From Rouxiella silvae (lineage in GTDB: Bacteria; Pseudomonadota; Gammaproteobacteria; Enterobacterales; Enterobacteriaceae): a DNA stretch of 64,000 nucleotides. Below are positions 48,986 to 59,323 of the stretch, piece by piece. A program made the translations under genes and the position numbers. Within the stretch, counting starts at the first letter, position 1; each line of letters starts with the position of its first letter. The stretch lies in the NCBI RefSeq assembly GCF_002093625.1, contig NZ_MRWD01000013.1, positions 31,144-95,143 of the forward strand. The letters are read 5' to 3'. A model generated the notes under the pieces. The model made no database searches. It worked only from the letters and a program-made list of their open reading frames with translations, and was not told where the DNA came from.

Positions 48986-49753
48986 ATGCTTCAGGTCTCT
49001 CAACTTTCTGCGCAGTTTCAGGGAAATCCTGTATTGCACGACGTTTCGCTGCAAATAGACGCTGGGCAGTTAGTGGTGGTTCTCGGTCCGTCAGGATGCG
49101 GGAAGACCACGCTGCTCAATCTTATTGCCGGATTTACCTCGCCCAGCGGCGGGTCGATTACACTCGATGGTTCGCGGGTCACAGGGCCGAGTGCTGAACG
49201 TGGCGTAGTTTTTCAACACGAAGGCCTGCTGCCGTGGCGTGATGTGCAGAGCAACGTTGAGTTTGGTCTTCAACTGGCGGGCGTTGAGAAACGTCAGCGT
49301 CGGCAAACGGCGGAGCGGATGCTCTCTAAAGTAGGACTTGCCGGCTATGAGCGGCATAAGCTGTGGCAGCTTTCGGGCGGTATGCGCCAACGAGTGGGGA
49401 TCGCTCGTGCGCTGGCGGCCGACCCGCGTCTGCTGCTGCTCGATGAGCCTTTTGGTGCGCTGGATGCGTTCACCCGCGAGCAGATGCAGGAACTGCTGTT
49501 GAACATCTGGCGCGACACCGGCAAGCAGATTTTCCTGATAACGCACGACATTGAAGAGGCGATTTTTCTTGCCAGCGAGCTGTTGCTGCTGTCGCCAGGC
49601 CCGGGCAGAGTGCTGGAACGCATTTCGCTGGAGTTTGGTAAACGCTATGCCGACGGTGAGTCCTGCCGCAGCATTAAGTCTGACCCTGAGTTCATCCGCC
49701 AGCGCGAGTACGTGCTAAGTCAGGTATTCCAGCAGCGAGGAGGTCAGCTATGA
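48986..49753 (+). CDS. tauB: Taurine ABC transporter ATPase
   Basis: 255 residues, the E. coli TauB length, from ATG 48986. Walker [10 protein letters not shown], signature [16 protein letters not shown], Walker [14 protein letters not shown], switch H in LITHDIEEA. Starts 10 bases after tauA and overlaps tauC by four bases. Confidence 0.95.
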   Translation: MLQVSQLSAQFQGNPVLHDVSLQIDAGQLVVVLGPSGCGKTTLLNLIAGFTSPSGGSITLDGSRVTGPSAERGVVFQHEGLLPWRDVQSNVEFGLQLAGVEKRQRRQTAERMLSKVGLAGYERHKLWQLSGGMRQRVGIARALAADPRLLLLDEPFGALDAFTREQMQELLLNIWRDTGKQIFLITHDIEEAIFLASELLLLSPGPGRVLERISLEFGKRYADGESCRSIKSDPEFIRQREYVLSQVFQQRGGQL

Positions 49754-50583
49754 GCGCAGAACCGGTGATTAAAACGATCGCGCGCAGCACGCCGCCAGTA
49801 AGAAGCTGGTCGCTACCGCGCAACGTCCGTCTTAGCATTGCCACGCTGGCAACGCTGCTGTTTATCTGGTGGGCGGTGACGGCGTTGAAGCTCATTCCGC
49901 CGTTGTTTCTGCCGGCACCGCAGCAGGTGCTGCATCAGCTCATCACTATCGCCAGTCCGCAGGGTTTTATGGACGCCACGCTGTGGCAGCACCTTGAGGC
50001 CAGTCTGGCGCGGATTGTGATTGCGCTGCTGGCCGCGGTGATGATCGGCGTGCCGGTGGGGATTGCTATGGGGTTAAACGAAACCCTGCGCGGCATTTTG
50101 GACCCACTTATTGAGTTATATCGTCCGGTCCCTCCACTGGCCTATCTGCCGCTGATGGTGATTTGGTTCGGGATCGGTGAAACATCAAAAATTCTGCTGA
50201 TTTACCTGGCGATTTTCGCGCCGGTGGCGATGTCGGCGCTGGCGGGCGTACGCAGCGCCTCAAAGGTGCGCGTTCGTGCCGCGCAGGCGTTAGGCGCAAG
50301 CCGCTGGCAGGTGCTGTGGTATGTCATCTTGCCGGGTGCATTACCTGAGATTTTAACCGGCGTACGCATTGGATTGGGCGTCGGCTGGTCAACGCTGGTG
50401 GCCGCGGAGCTTATCGCCGCCACCCGTGGATTAGGATTTATGGTGCAGTCGGCCGGTGAGTTTCTGGCAACTGACGTGGTTATCGCCGGCATTAGCGTTA
50501 TCGCGCTGATTGCCTGTGCGCTCGAATTGGGCCTGCGTTACCTACAGCGCAAATTAACCCCTTGGCACGGAGAACAACAATGA
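49750..50583 (+). CDS. tauC: Taurine ABC transporter permease
   Basis: 277 residues, about six membrane segments. EAA-type loop motif [27 protein letters not shown] contains the ATPase contact. Four-base overlap with both neighbours. Confidence 0.94.
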   Translation: MSAEPVIKTIARSTPPVRSWSLPRNVRLSIATLATLLFIWWAVTALKLIPPLFLPAPQQVLHQLITIASPQGFMDATLWQHLEASLARIVIALLAAVMIGVPVGIAMGLNETLRGILDPLIELYRPVPPLAYLPLMVIWFGIGETSKILLIYLAIFAPVAMSALAGVRSASKVRVRAAQALGASRWQVLWYVILPGALPEILTGVRIGLGVGWSTLVAAELIAATRGLGFMVQSAGEFLATDVVIAGISVIALIACALELGLRYLQRKLTPWHGEQQ

Positions 50584-51428
50584 ATGAACGTCTGAAAATT
50601 ACCCCGCTGGGGCCTTACATCGGCGCACTGGTGGAGGATGTGTCACTGAACCGTCCGCTATCCGATGCGCAGTTTGAACAGCTGTATCATGCGTTGCTGA
50701 AACATCAGGTGCTGTTTGCCCGCAACCAGCCGGTAACGCCGGTTGAGCAGCGTGCACTGGCGGCGCGCTTTGGCGACCTGCATATTCATCCGGTTTATCC
50801 GCAAACACCGGAGGCGCGGGAAATTATCATTCTCGACACGGACGACAACAATCCGCCGGACAACGACAACTGGCACACCGATGTCACCTTTATTGAAACC
50901 CCGCCGCTGGGTGCGATTCTGGCAGCAAAGCGGCTGCCTTCTACGGGCGGTGATACGCTGTGGACCAGCGGTATTGCGGCCTATGAGGCGCTGTCGGTAC
51001 CGTTTAAACAACTGCTGGCCGGTTTGCAGGCCGAGCATGACTTCACCAAGTCTTTCCAGGAGTATAAATACCGTAAAACGCCTGAGGAGCATCAACAGTG
51101 GCTGAAGGCCAAGGAGAAGAATCCGCCCGTGCTGCATCCGGTTATTCGTACGCATCCAGTTTCGGGTAAGCAGGCGCTGTTTGTTAATGAGGGATTCACC
51201 ACGCGCATTGTTGACTTGGCGGAGAAAGAGAGCGCAACGCTGCTTGATTTTCTATTCCGTCACATCACTAAACCGGAGTTTCAGGTGCGCTGGCGTTGGC
51301 AGGAGAACGATATTGCGCTGTGGGATAATCGCGTGACGCAGCACTACGCCAATGCGGACTATTTGCCGCAGCGGCGGATTATGCACCGTGCAACCATTCT
51401 TGGGGACAAACCTTACTTTCAGGCGTAA
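50580..51428 (+). CDS. tauD: Taurine dioxygenase
   Basis: Fe(II)/2-oxoglutarate dioxygenase that hydroxylates taurine, releasing sulfite and aminoacetaldehyde. 282 residues from ATG 50580, which overlaps the tauC stop. Ligands: WHTD (His and Asp) and the distal His in NRVTQHYAN, with arginine in RRIMHRATI binding 2-oxoglutarate. Closely matches E. coli TauD. Confidence 0.96.
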   Translation: MNERLKITPLGPYIGALVEDVSLNRPLSDAQFEQLYHALLKHQVLFARNQPVTPVEQRALAARFGDLHIHPVYPQTPEAREIIILDTDDNNPPDNDNWHTDVTFIETPPLGAILAAKRLPSTGGDTLWTSGIAAYEALSVPFKQLLAGLQAEHDFTKSFQEYKYRKTPEEHQQWLKAKEKNPPVLHPVIRTHPVSGKQALFVNEGFTTRIVDLAEKESATLLDFLFRHITKPEFQVRWRWQENDIALWDNRVTQHYANADYLPQRRIMHRATILGDKPYFQA

Positions 51429-51443
51429 GGCACTCCGCGAGGT

Positions 51444-51469
51444 CCGGTGGCGCAGTTGCGCGCCACCGG
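51444..51469. terminator. Strong hairpin between convergent tauD and yheS
   Basis: CCGGTGGCGC (51444-51453) and GCGCCACCGG (51460-51469) are perfect 10 bp arms around AGTTGC. No T-run follows on either strand, so it may stabilise 3' ends or act with Rho rather than terminate by itself. Confidence 0.5.
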
Positions 51470-51491
51470 CACTTGTGCCGTTATTCTATGT

Positions 51492-53405
51492 TCAGGCATT
51501 GAACTCTTGCGCCAATTGCTCAAGTTGTTCCTGAGCGTCTAGCCAGTTCATCTCCACTTCTTCCAGCTCGCCCTTGACCTTAATCTGCTGCTGCAAACAG
51601 GCAGTGAGATCGGCCTTGCGGCTGATGTCGTAGATAGCCGAGTCCGCCAGCTTCTCTTCAACGGTGGCCAGCGCAGCGCTGAGTTTTTCCATCTGCTTTT
51701 CCCAGGTGGTTATCTGCTTGCGCAGCGGCTGGGTCTGGTTGCGGAAATCGGCTTCGCGGCGTTTCTGATCTTTACGCGACTGTGCACTGTTGACGCCCGC
51801 ATCTTTCTCCGGCGCGTCCTGCTGTGTTTCCTGGCGTTGAATATCAACTAACCACTGCTGATAGTCGTCAAGGTCGCCGTCGAATTGTTCAACTTTACCG
51901 GCGTGCACCAAATACAAGTCATCAGTGGTGGAGCGCAGAAGGTGACGGTCGTGCGAAACCACCACCATGGCGCCTTCAAAGTCCATTAGCGCTTCGGTTA
52001 AGGCCTGGCGCATGTCGAGGTCAAGGTGGTTGGTCGGTTCATCGAGTAACAGCAGGTTGGGTCGCTGCCAGACTATAAGTGCCAACACCAGACGGGCTTT
52101 TTCACCGCCCGAGAAACGCTCGGTTTTTTCAGTAACCTTGTCGCCGTTGAAGCCGAAACCGCCGAGGTAATCGCGCAGCTGCTGTTCAGTCTGTTTTTCT
52201 GCCAGACGCACCAAATGCTGTAGCGGTGAGTCTTCTGCGCGTAAAAACTCCAGCTGATGCTGGGCGAAGTACCCCAGCTTAACGCCTTTTGCCAGGCCAA
52301 TATCGCCCGACAGCGGCGGCATGGTACCGGCCAGCAGTTTAATCAGCGTCGATTTACCCGCGCCGTTGCGCCCAAGCAGTCCGATGCGCGAGCCGGGTAC
52401 TAAATTCAGCTTGATAGAATCAAGGATGACGTTATCGCCATAGCCCGCGCTGACTTTTTCCATGCGCAGCAGCGGGTCGGGCAGACTTTCTGGTGACCTG
52501 AAACTAAACTGAAAAGGATTATCGACGTGTGCTGGAGCAATCAGCTCCATACGCTCGAGCATTTTGATGCGGCTCTGCGCCTGTTTGGCCTTCGTTGCCT
52601 GCGCGCGAAAGCGATTAATGTAGCTTTGCAGGTGTGAAACCTTCTCCTGCTGATGTTCAAACAGAGACTGCTGCTGAGCCAGTTTGGTGGCGCGTTGGCG
52701 TTCAAACGACGAATAGTTGCCGGTGTATTCATTCATCGTCTGCTGTTCGATATGCAGAATTTTATCGACAATCGGGTCAAGGAAGTCGCGGTCGTGGGAA
52801 ATCAGCACCAGCGTACCGTTATAGCTTTTCAGCCACTTCTCGAGCCAAATCACTGCATCGAGATCCAGGTGGTTGGTGGGTTCGTCGAGCAGCAGCAGGT
52901 CAGACCGACAGATTAACGCCTGTGCCAGGTTGAGGCGCATACGCCAGCCGCCGGAGAAAGACTTCACCGGATTTTGCAGCTGACTCTGGCTAAAGCCGAG
53001 TCCGCTGAGCAGGCTGGCGGCACGGGCCGGAATGGTCCAAGCCTGAATTGCATCGAGTTTGCCGTGCAACGTGGCAATCGCATGACCGTCGTCGCGTTCG
53101 TTGGCGGCCTGTAATTCGGATTCTAGCTGACGAAATTCTCGGTCACCGTCGATAACATACTCTATGGCGGGCACGTCGAGTGCTGGCGTTTCCTGATTAA
53201 CCCAGGCCAGTGCCCAGTTGGACGGAAACGTCAGGTTGCCCGCGTCGGCGCTCATTTCGTTTTTCAGCAGTGAAATCAGGGTCGATTTACCGCAGCCGTT
53301 TTTACCTACTAACCCGACTTTTTGGCCCGGATTGATAGTGGCAGATGCATTGTCAAGCAGCACATTGGTGCCACGCCTGATTTGTAACGATGAGAAAACT
53401 ATCAT
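51492..53405 (-). CDS. yheS: YheS, ABC-F family ribosome-associated ATPase
   Basis: ABC-F protein with two ATPase domains and no membrane part; ABC-F members act on stalled or initiating ribosomes. 637 residues, the E. coli YheS length. First domain: GKNGCGKST, SGGWRMRLNLAQAL, LLLDEPTNHLD; interdomain linker about residues 235 to 310; second domain: GRNGAGKST, SGGEKARLVLAL, LLLDEPTNHLD; C-terminal coiled coil. Divergent from kefG-kefB. Confidence 0.95.
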   Translation of the reverse strand: MIVFSSLQIRRGTNVLLDNASATINPGQKVGLVGKNGCGKSTLISLLKNEMSADAGNLTFPSNWALAWVNQETPALDVPAIEYVIDGDREFRQLESELQAANERDDGHAIATLHGKLDAIQAWTIPARAASLLSGLGFSQSQLQNPVKSFSGGWRMRLNLAQALICRSDLLLLDEPTNHLDLDAVIWLEKWLKSYNGTLVLISHDRDFLDPIVDKILHIEQQTMNEYTGNYSSFERQRATKLAQQQSLFEHQQEKVSHLQSYINRFRAQATKAKQAQSRIKMLERMELIAPAHVDNPFQFSFRSPESLPDPLLRMEKVSAGYGDNVILDSIKLNLVPGSRIGLLGRNGAGKSTLIKLLAGTMPPLSGDIGLAKGVKLGYFAQHQLEFLRAEDSPLQHLVRLAEKQTEQQLRDYLGGFGFNGDKVTEKTERFSGGEKARLVLALIVWQRPNLLLLDEPTNHLDLDMRQALTEALMDFEGAMVVVSHDRHLLRSTTDDLYLVHAGKVEQFDGDLDDYQQWLVDIQRQETQQDAPEKDAGVNSAQSRKDQKRREADFRNQTQPLRKQITTWEKQMEKLSAALATVEEKLADSAIYDISRKADLTACLQQQIKVKGELEEVEMNWLDAQEQLEQLAQEFNA

Positions 53406-53543
53406 AAAGCGCCGTTTAATTAGGGTATGTTAAATTGGACTGTCACGATATTAAGGTAAATAAGACGTTTCGAACGTCCCATTTAGTATTTGCGGAGCAT
53501 GGTAGCTGAAAAATTGCACCCTGACGACGCTTTGGAGGTATTG

Positions 53544-54095
53544 ATGTCGCAGCCACCCAAGGTTTTGCTGCTTTATGCTCACCCTGAATCACCCGATTCT
53601 GTTGCTAATCGCCTACTGCTCGACAGGGCCAGGCAATTGGATAACGTCACTGTCCACGATCTTTATGCGCATTATCCTGATTTTTTTATTGATATTCATC
53701 GCGAGCAGGAGCTGCTTCGTGAACATAAAGTGATTGTTTTTCAACACCCTTTATACACTTACAGCTGTCCAGCGCTGCTCAAGGAGTGGATGGATCGTGT
53801 GCTGGCCCGCGGTTTTGCCAGCGGTGCGGGTGGCACGGCGCTGAGCGGAAAATATTGGCGTTCGGTAGTCACAACTGGCGAACCGGAAGGTGCTTATCGA
53901 CCGGGAGGATACAATCGCTACAAGATGAGTGAAATTATGCGACCGTTCGAACTGACCGCCGCCATGTGCCATATGCACTGGATGACGCCGATTATCATCT
54001 ACTGGGCGCGACGTCAGCAGCCAGAAGTGTTGGCCAGCCACGCACAGGCCTACGGTGAATGGCTACAGTCTCCCATGCCACACGGAGGAGTTTAA
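53544..54095 (+). CDS. kefG: KefG, ancillary quinone-oxidoreductase-like subunit of KefB
   Basis: Flavodoxin-fold NAD(P)H oxidoreductase that sits on KefB and is needed for full K+ efflux. ATG 53544 follows GGAGG and gives 183 residues, as in E. coli (184). Seen: [47 protein letters not shown]. An earlier in-frame TTG at 53490 is rejected. The kefB Shine-Dalgarno lies within the last codons of kefG. Confidence 0.94.
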   Translation: MSQPPKVLLLYAHPESPDSVANRLLLDRARQLDNVTVHDLYAHYPDFFIDIHREQELLREHKVIVFQHPLYTYSCPALLKEWMDRVLARGFASGAGGTALSGKYWRSVVTTGEPEGAYRPGGYNRYKMSEIMRPFELTAAMCHMHWMTPIIIYWARRQQPEVLASHAQAYGEWLQSPMPHGGV

Positions 54096-54097
54096 CT

Positions 54098-55906
54098 ATC
54101 GACAGTTCGAATTTACCCACCGCAATATTGATGTTTTTATTTGCCGCTGTTGTGGCGGTGCCGATTGCACAGCGTCTAGGAATTGGCGCGGTACTCGGCT
54201 ACCTGCTGGCCGGTATAGCCATTGGTCCCTGGGGGCTAGGCTTTATTCGCGACGTAGACGAAATTTTGCACTTTTCGGAGCTGGGTGTCGTGTTCCTGAT
54301 GTTTATCATTGGATTGGAACTTAATCCCGGTAAGCTCTGGCAGCTGCGTCGTCAAATATTTGGCGTTGGTGCGGGACAGGTTATTCTCACTGCGCTTGTG
54401 CTGGGCGGGCTGCTTTACCTGACTCATTTTGCCTGGCAGGCGGCGGTAATCGGCGGTATTGGGTTGGCGATGTCGTCCACCGCAATGGCGATGCAGTTAA
54501 TGCAGGATAAAGGCATGACTCGCAACGAAGGTGGTCAGCTTGGCTTTGCGGTATTGCTGTTTCAGGATATCGCAGTTATTCCCGCGTTGGCGCTGGTACC
54601 GGTTCTGGCGGGCACCTCCTCGGGCGGGAACGATTGGTCGATGATCGGCATGAAAGTGCTGGCGTTTGTCGGCATGCTGGTCGGTGGGCGCTACCTTCTG
54701 CGGCCGATCTTTCGCCTTATTGTTGCCTCCGGCGTACGCGAAGTGTTTACCGCGGCGGCGCTGCTCACCGTATTAGGTGCGGCCCTGTTTATGCAGGAGC
54801 TGGGCTTCTCGATGGCGCTTGGGACGTTCATCGCCGGAATATTATTGGCCGAAAGCGAATATCAGCACGAACTGGAAATCGCTATCGAGCCATTTAAGGG
54901 ACTATTGCTCGGGCTGTTCTTTATCTCAGTGGGGATGGCGCTAAATCTCGGCGTGCTTTACAGCCAAATACTGATAGTACTGGCCGGTGTCGTGATGCTG
55001 GTGATGGTTAAAGGCTGCGTGCTTTACCTGTTTGCCCGCGTATTTGGTCTACGTACCTCGGTACGTTTGCAGTTTGCCGCCGTACTGAGTCAGGGCGGCG
55101 AGTTTGCCTTTGTGCTGTTCTCGGCCGCCGGTGCGATGAAGGTTATCTCACAGTCCCAACTGGCGCTGCTGCTGGTGGTGGTCACACTTTCGATGATGAC
55201 TACGCCGCTGCTGCTGAAATGGGTCGACAGAATTTTGATCCGTCGTTATAACGCTCAGGAAGAGAGTGACGAGAAGCATTTTGTTGAAGACAACGAACCG
55301 CAGGTGATCGTGGTTGGCTTTGGGCGTTTTGGCCAGGTTATTGGCCGTTTGCTGATGGCCAACAAAATGCGTATTACGGTGCTGGAGCGCGATATCAGCG
55401 CCGTGGGTCTGATGCGCAGCTACGGTTATCAGGTGTATTACGGCGACGCGACCAAGCTTGAGCTGCTGCGCGCCTCTGGGGCAGAAAAGGCGAAATCGAT
55501 AGTGATCACCTGTAATGAACCAGAAGACACTATGGAAATTGTGCGGCTGTGTCAGGAACACTTTCCGCACCTCAACATATTGGCTCGAGCACGCGGTCGC
55601 GTAGAAGCGCATGAGTTGCTTCAGGCTGGTGTGCAGAACTTCTCGCGTGAAACGTTTTCCAGCGCGCTGGAATTGGGGAAAAAGGCGCTGATTACGCTGG
55701 GTATGCATCCACACAGCGCCTATCGCGCCCAGCAGCATTTTCGTCGTCTTGACATGCGTATGCTGCGTGAGCTGGTGCCGCAGGTACAGGGCGACGTGGC
55801 GCAGATTTCTCGTGTTAAAGAGGCACGACGCGAGCTGGAGGATATCTTCCAGAGTGAAATGCACAACGAAAGACGGCAGCTCGACGGCTGGGACGATGAC
55901 GAATAG
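54098..55906 (+). CDS. kefB: KefB glutathione-regulated K+/H+ antiporter, apparent ATC start
   Basis: Inner-membrane K+ efflux system gated by glutathione adducts, protecting from electrophiles. CPA2 antiporter domain with about 12 to 13 helices ([40 protein letters not shown]) then a cytoplasmic RCK/KTN domain ([35 protein letters not shown]). The start drawn is ATC 54098: it lies seven bases after GGAGGAG (54084-54090), is in frame, gives 602 residues (E. coli 601), and aligns with the E. coli initiator. The in-frame ATG at 54059 lies inside kefG without a good ribosome site, and ATG 54131 would cut the first helix. Confidence 0.9.
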   Translation: MDSSNLPTAILMFLFAAVVAVPIAQRLGIGAVLGYLLAGIAIGPWGLGFIRDVDEILHFSELGVVFLMFIIGLELNPGKLWQLRRQIFGVGAGQVILTALVLGGLLYLTHFAWQAAVIGGIGLAMSSTAMAMQLMQDKGMTRNEGGQLGFAVLLFQDIAVIPALALVPVLAGTSSGGNDWSMIGMKVLAFVGMLVGGRYLLRPIFRLIVASGVREVFTAAALLTVLGAALFMQELGFSMALGTFIAGILLAESEYQHELEIAIEPFKGLLLGLFFISVGMALNLGVLYSQILIVLAGVVMLVMVKGCVLYLFARVFGLRTSVRLQFAAVLSQGGEFAFVLFSAAGAMKVISQSQLALLLVVVTLSMMTTPLLLKWVDRILIRRYNAQEESDEKHFVEDNEPQVIVVGFGRFGQVIGRLLMANKMRITVLERDISAVGLMRSYGYQVYYGDATKLELLRASGAEKAKSIVITCNEPEDTMEIVRLCQEHFPHLNILARARGRVEAHELLQAGVQNFSRETFSSALELGKKALITLGMHPHSAYRAQQHFRRLDMRMLRELVPQVQGDVAQISRVKEARRELEDIFQSEMHNERRQLDGWDDDE

Positions 55907-56014
55907 TGTCTCGGCGCGTCAGATGACAGAAGTTTCCGAATATTTTTTGTAAAGGATTTCGTACGGCGAAGCGATAAATAACGCCTCGCGGCTGAAATTC
56001 ATGAGAGGCAGGAA

Positions 56015-56218
56015 ATGGCTACAACCCGTAAACGTTTTATCGCCGGTGCGGTATGCCCTGAGTGTAAGGCACTGGATACACTGATGTTATGGCAGGAAGA
56101 TCAGGTCGAAGTTGTGGAATGCGCTAAGTGTGGCCACCACAAACGTCAGACCGATGAGCAGGTCACCAAACACGTTCGCGCCGAAGAGCAGGTGATTGGG
56201 ATCTTTCATCCAGAGTAG
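56015..56218 (+). CDS. yheV: YheV family putative zinc ribbon protein
   Basis: 67 residues; E. coli YheV has 66. Two CxxC pairs, CPEC and CAKC, give a zinc ribbon; C-terminus EEQVIGIFHPE is the family ending. AGGCAGGA precedes ATG 56015. Function unknown. Confidence 0.92.
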   Translation: MATTRKRFIAGAVCPECKALDTLMLWQEDQVEVVECAKCGHHKRQTDEQVTKHVRAEEQVIGIFHPE

Positions 56219-56332
56219 CGTTATGCTGCGCCTTTTTTTATGCTTAGGGGTACAGAGGCGCGGTTTTCCGCTACAATCTTCGCCAAAATCCAGTATTTGA
56301 CGAAATTATAGTTTTCAACGGTAGGAGTTATC

Positions 56333-56881
56333 ATGAAAGTATCTAAAGACGTGGTTGTCAGCGTTGCGTATCAGGTTCGTACAGAAGATGGCGTGCTGGT
56401 TGATGAATCACCGGTGAGCGCACCACTGGACTACCTGCACGGTCACGGCTCGCTGATTTCCGGTCTGGAAAGCGCGCTGGAAGGCCATGCGGTTGGCGAT
56501 CGTTTTGACGTGCACGTAGGTGCTAACGAAGCTTACGGTAACTACGACGAGAACCTGGTTCAGCGTGTACCTAAAGACGTCTTCATGGGCGTTGACGAGC
56601 TGGAAGTTGGCATGCGTTTCCTGGCTGACACCGATCAGGGTCCCGTTCCAGTCGAAATCACAGAAGTTGACGGTGACCACGTAGTGGTTGACGGTAACCA
56701 CATGCTGGCCGGTCAGAACCTTAACTTCAACGTTGAAGTTGTGGCTATCCGCGAAGCAACGGAAGAAGAACTGGCTCACGGCCACGTTCACGGTGAGCAC
56801 GGTCACGACCATGACCACGATCACGGCCATGACCACGGTCAGGGCGGTTGCGGTACCGGCGGCTGCGGTTGCAGCCACTAA
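56333..56881 (+). CDS. slyD: SlyD, FKBP-type peptidyl-prolyl isomerase and nickel chaperone
   Basis: Cytoplasmic prolyl isomerase and chaperone that also hands nickel to hydrogenases. 182 residues: FKBP domain with insert-in-flap (DYLHGHGSLISGLESALEGH, GANEAYGNYDENLVQRVPKD), then a His- and Cys-rich metal-binding tail from about residue 148 with alternating HDHDHDHGHDH, and GGCGTGGCGCSH at the end. E. coli SlyD has a longer tail (196 residues). Followed by a shared terminator. Confidence 0.96.
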   Translation: MKVSKDVVVSVAYQVRTEDGVLVDESPVSAPLDYLHGHGSLISGLESALEGHAVGDRFDVHVGANEAYGNYDENLVQRVPKDVFMGVDELEVGMRFLADTDQGPVPVEITEVDGDHVVVDGNHMLAGQNLNFNVEVVAIREATEEELAHGHVHGEHGHDHDHDHGHDHGQGGCGTGGCGCSH

Positions 56882-56906
56882 TCGGCAGTGTTTCCGGTTA
56901 GGAAAT

Positions 56907-56937
56907 AAAAAAGGCGGCTAAATGGCCGCCTTTTTTA
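56907..56937. terminator. Bidirectional terminator between slyD and slyX
   Basis: AAAAAAGGCGGC and GCCGCCTTTTTT pair perfectly around a 6 base loop (56919-56924), T-runs on both strands, between convergent slyD and slyX. Confidence 0.92.
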
Positions 56938-56999
56938 TTGCTCTGCGTGTGCTCATCAATAAATTTTGAGCTGCACTGATGAGTTTTGATTCAGAATTA

Positions 57000-57218
57000 T
57001 TAATAATGCGGAGGGGGCGTTTCTTCTGACGCATCGGCAATCATTGAAGGCTGAGAGGCGCGCAGTCTGTCGGTTAGCATACGCAGGTGATCGTGTAACC
57101 GGCTCATTTCGAGCTGGTGCGAGGTCACTATCTGATTCAACTCCTCGATAGTCACTTCCTGAAAAGCCAGTTTACTTTCCAGCGCTTCAATCCGCTGTTC
57201 GAAGGGATTTTGTTCCAT
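57000..57218 (-). CDS. slyX: SlyX family coiled-coil protein
   Basis: 72 residues from ATG 57218 (AAAGG upstream), the E. coli length; a longer in-frame start at 57293 is not supported. Heptad pattern through [20 protein letters not shown] predicts a coiled coil; C-terminus EETPPPHY is the family ending. Function unknown. Divergent from fkpA. Confidence 0.93.
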   Translation of the reverse strand: MEQNPFEQRIEALESKLAFQEVTIEELNQIVTSHQLEMSRLHDHLRMLTDRLRASQPSMIADASEETPPPHY

Positions 57219-57480
57219 AATTTGAGCCTTTAATGCCGCCTGGTAAGGATTGTCTATCAGAGTGACAGATTTTGGGCCATATTCTACCCGCAATATTCGG
57301 AAAAAACTCAGAGTTACCTATTTTCTGACGACTTCGGAAACTTATTGAAGCAAAAAAGGTCGTATTTAGGCGCGTTCGAGTAGTATAGCGATTGTCATGC
57401 ATTGACACGGACAGTTATATTAACCGGCGAACTTTCGTAATTGTTACTTGAGGTAAGAGCCTCAAGTCTTGGAGAAATGG

Positions 57481-58329
57481 ATGAAATCACTGTTTAAAGT
57501 AACGCTGTTAGCTACAACGATGGCTCTTGCCCTGGGTGCCACTCAGGCCATGGCAGCTGATGCTGCAAAAGCGACTGATTCTACTGCGGCTGCACCAGCG
57601 GCTACAGCACCAGCTACCACGAATGCACAGTTTAAGAACGACGATGAGCAGGCTGCCTATGCACTCGGTGCTTCACTCGGTCGTTATATGGATAACTCGC
57701 TGAAAGAACAAGAAAAATTGGGCATCAAACTGGATAAAGACCAGCTGATCGCCGGTGTTCAGGATGCCTTTGCGAATAAGAGCAAATTGTCTGATGCAGA
57801 CATTGAAAAAACGCTGCAAACCTTTGAAGCTAAGGTAAAAGCTTCTGCTCAACAGAAAATGGAAGCGGATGCAAAAGCTAACGAAGCTGCCGGTGAGAAA
57901 TTCCGTGCAGATTTCGCTAAAGAAAAAGGCGTGAAGAAAACTGACACTGGCCTGCTGTATCTGGTTGAAAAACCAGGCACCGGCGCAGCACCTAAAGACA
58001 GCGACACCGTAGTCGTTAACTACAAAGGTTCACTGCCAGACGGTACGGTGTTTGATGACTCTTACAAGCGCGGCGAGCCACTGTCATTCCGCCTTGACGG
58101 TGTTATCCCTGGCTGGACCGAAGGCCTCAAGCACATCAAGAAAGGCGGTAAAATCAAACTGGTGATCCCACCTGCCCAAGCTTATGGCGCAAGCGGTGTC
58201 CCAGGTATCCCTGCTAACTCTACTCTGGTATTTGAAGTAGAGCTGCTGGATATTAAACCAGCACCAAAAGCTGACGCGAAAGATGCAACTCAGCCAGCTT
58301 CACCTGCTGCAGCTGCAAAATCAGAATAA
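57481..58329 (+). CDS. fkpA: FkpA periplasmic FKBP-type peptidyl-prolyl isomerase
   Basis: Periplasmic chaperone and prolyl isomerase of the sigma-E regulon. ATG 57481, seven bases after GGAG, gives 282 residues (E. coli 270). Signal peptide ends AMA near residue 24; a low-complexity Ala/Thr stretch follows; N-terminal dimerisation helices (DEQAAYALGASLGRYMDNSL); FKBP domain with VVVNYKGSLPDGTVFDDSY and GVPGIPANSTLVFEVELL. The Ala/Pro-rich C-tail is longer than in E. coli. Confidence 0.95.
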   Translation: MKSLFKVTLLATTMALALGATQAMAADAAKATDSTAAAPAATAPATTNAQFKNDDEQAAYALGASLGRYMDNSLKEQEKLGIKLDKDQLIAGVQDAFANKSKLSDADIEKTLQTFEAKVKASAQQKMEADAKANEAAGEKFRADFAKEKGVKKTDTGLLYLVEKPGTGAAPKDSDTVVVNYKGSLPDGTVFDDSYKRGEPLSFRLDGVIPGWTEGLKHIKKGGKIKLVIPPAQAYGASGVPGIPANSTLVFEVELLDIKPAPKADAKDATQPASPAAAAKSE

Positions 58330-58351
58330 ATATTACTGATTTTTGTTCGAG

Positions 58352-58382
58352 AAAACCGTCGCTTATGCGGCGGTTTTTTTTT
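58352..58382 (+). terminator. Terminator after fkpA
   Basis: AAAACCGTCGC and GCGGCGGTTTT pair with one G-T wobble around TTAT, followed by a long T-run. Confidence 0.9.
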
Positions 58383-58604
58383 GTAGTCAGCTTTTTAATC
58401 ACTTCTTCCCCATTTTTACTGGGGTTACTCTATGATGATAACTTGACGACTTTATCTCTCAAGCTTAACGTCAGTAACTTGAAAACTCGTAGGGACCTAT
58501 TTTCACTGCTGTTTTGCTACAGTGATACCCTGCCAAAACTGATTGAACGGTGAGTCTTACTCCAGATAATGGGTAAGGTCCCGATGTAGAGGGTGGTAGC
58601 TTCA

Positions 58605-59321
58605 ATGTCTAATTCGCTTCTAAATGGCGAAACCGGTGATCTGGATTTGCTGGACCAACGTCCTTTTAGTGCAACCGACCATGAAATTCTTGCTTCCTAT
58701 GAGGCAGTGGTGGACGGTTTGGCTATGCTGATTGGCCAACACTGTGAAATAGTTCTGCATTCTTTGGAAGATCTTAAATGCTCGGCTATTCGTATCGCCA
58801 ATGGGGAACATACCGGGCGTAAGATAGGCTCGCCAATCACCGACCTAGCGCTGCGCATGCTGCACGATATGACAGGTGCAGACAGCAACGTGTCTAAAGC
58901 CTATTTTACCCGTGCGAAAAGCGGCGTGCTGATGAAGTCAGTAACCATTGCTATTCGAAATCATGACCAGCGGGTCATTGGGTTGCTGTGCATTAACATG
59001 AATCTCGACGTGCCTTTCTCGCAGATCATGCAAACCTTTATGCCGCCTGAAACGCAGGACGTTTCTCCCTCGGTTAACTTTGCTTCTTCCGTCGATGACC
59101 TCGTCGCACAGACGCTTGAGTTTACGATTGAAGAAGTGAATGCCGATCGCAACGTGACCAATAATGCCAAAAACCGTCAGGTGGTGCTTAACCTGTATGA
59201 GAAAGGTATTTTTGATATCAAAGATGCGATTAACCAGGTTGCCGATCGTCTGAATATCTCCAAACATACGGTTTATCTCTATATCCGCCAGTTCAAAAGC
59301 GGCGAGCCGTTGGGGAACTAA
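58605..59321 (+). CDS. yheO: YheO, PAS-like and helix-turn-helix regulator
   Basis: 238 residues from ATG 58605; E. coli YheO is of similar length and closely similar. N-terminal PAS-like YheO domain ([34 protein letters not shown]) and C-terminal HTH_22 ([29 protein letters not shown]). Effector and targets are unknown. The tusDCB genes follow after two bases and are probably cotranscribed. Confidence 0.93.
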   Translation: MSNSLLNGETGDLDLLDQRPFSATDHEILASYEAVVDGLAMLIGQHCEIVLHSLEDLKCSAIRIANGEHTGRKIGSPITDLALRMLHDMTGADSNVSKAYFTRAKSGVLMKSVTIAIRNHDQRVIGLLCINMNLDVPFSQIMQTFMPPETQDVSPSVNFASSVDDLVAQTLEFTIEEVNADRNVTNNAKNRQVVLNLYEKGIFDIKDAINQVADRLNISKHTVYLYIRQFKSGEPLGN

Positions 59322-59323
59322 GG

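Noticed and set aside
56688..56921. Threonine-rich frame overlapping the slyD tail
   Set aside because: It is the shifted reading of the His/Asp codon repeats of slyD.
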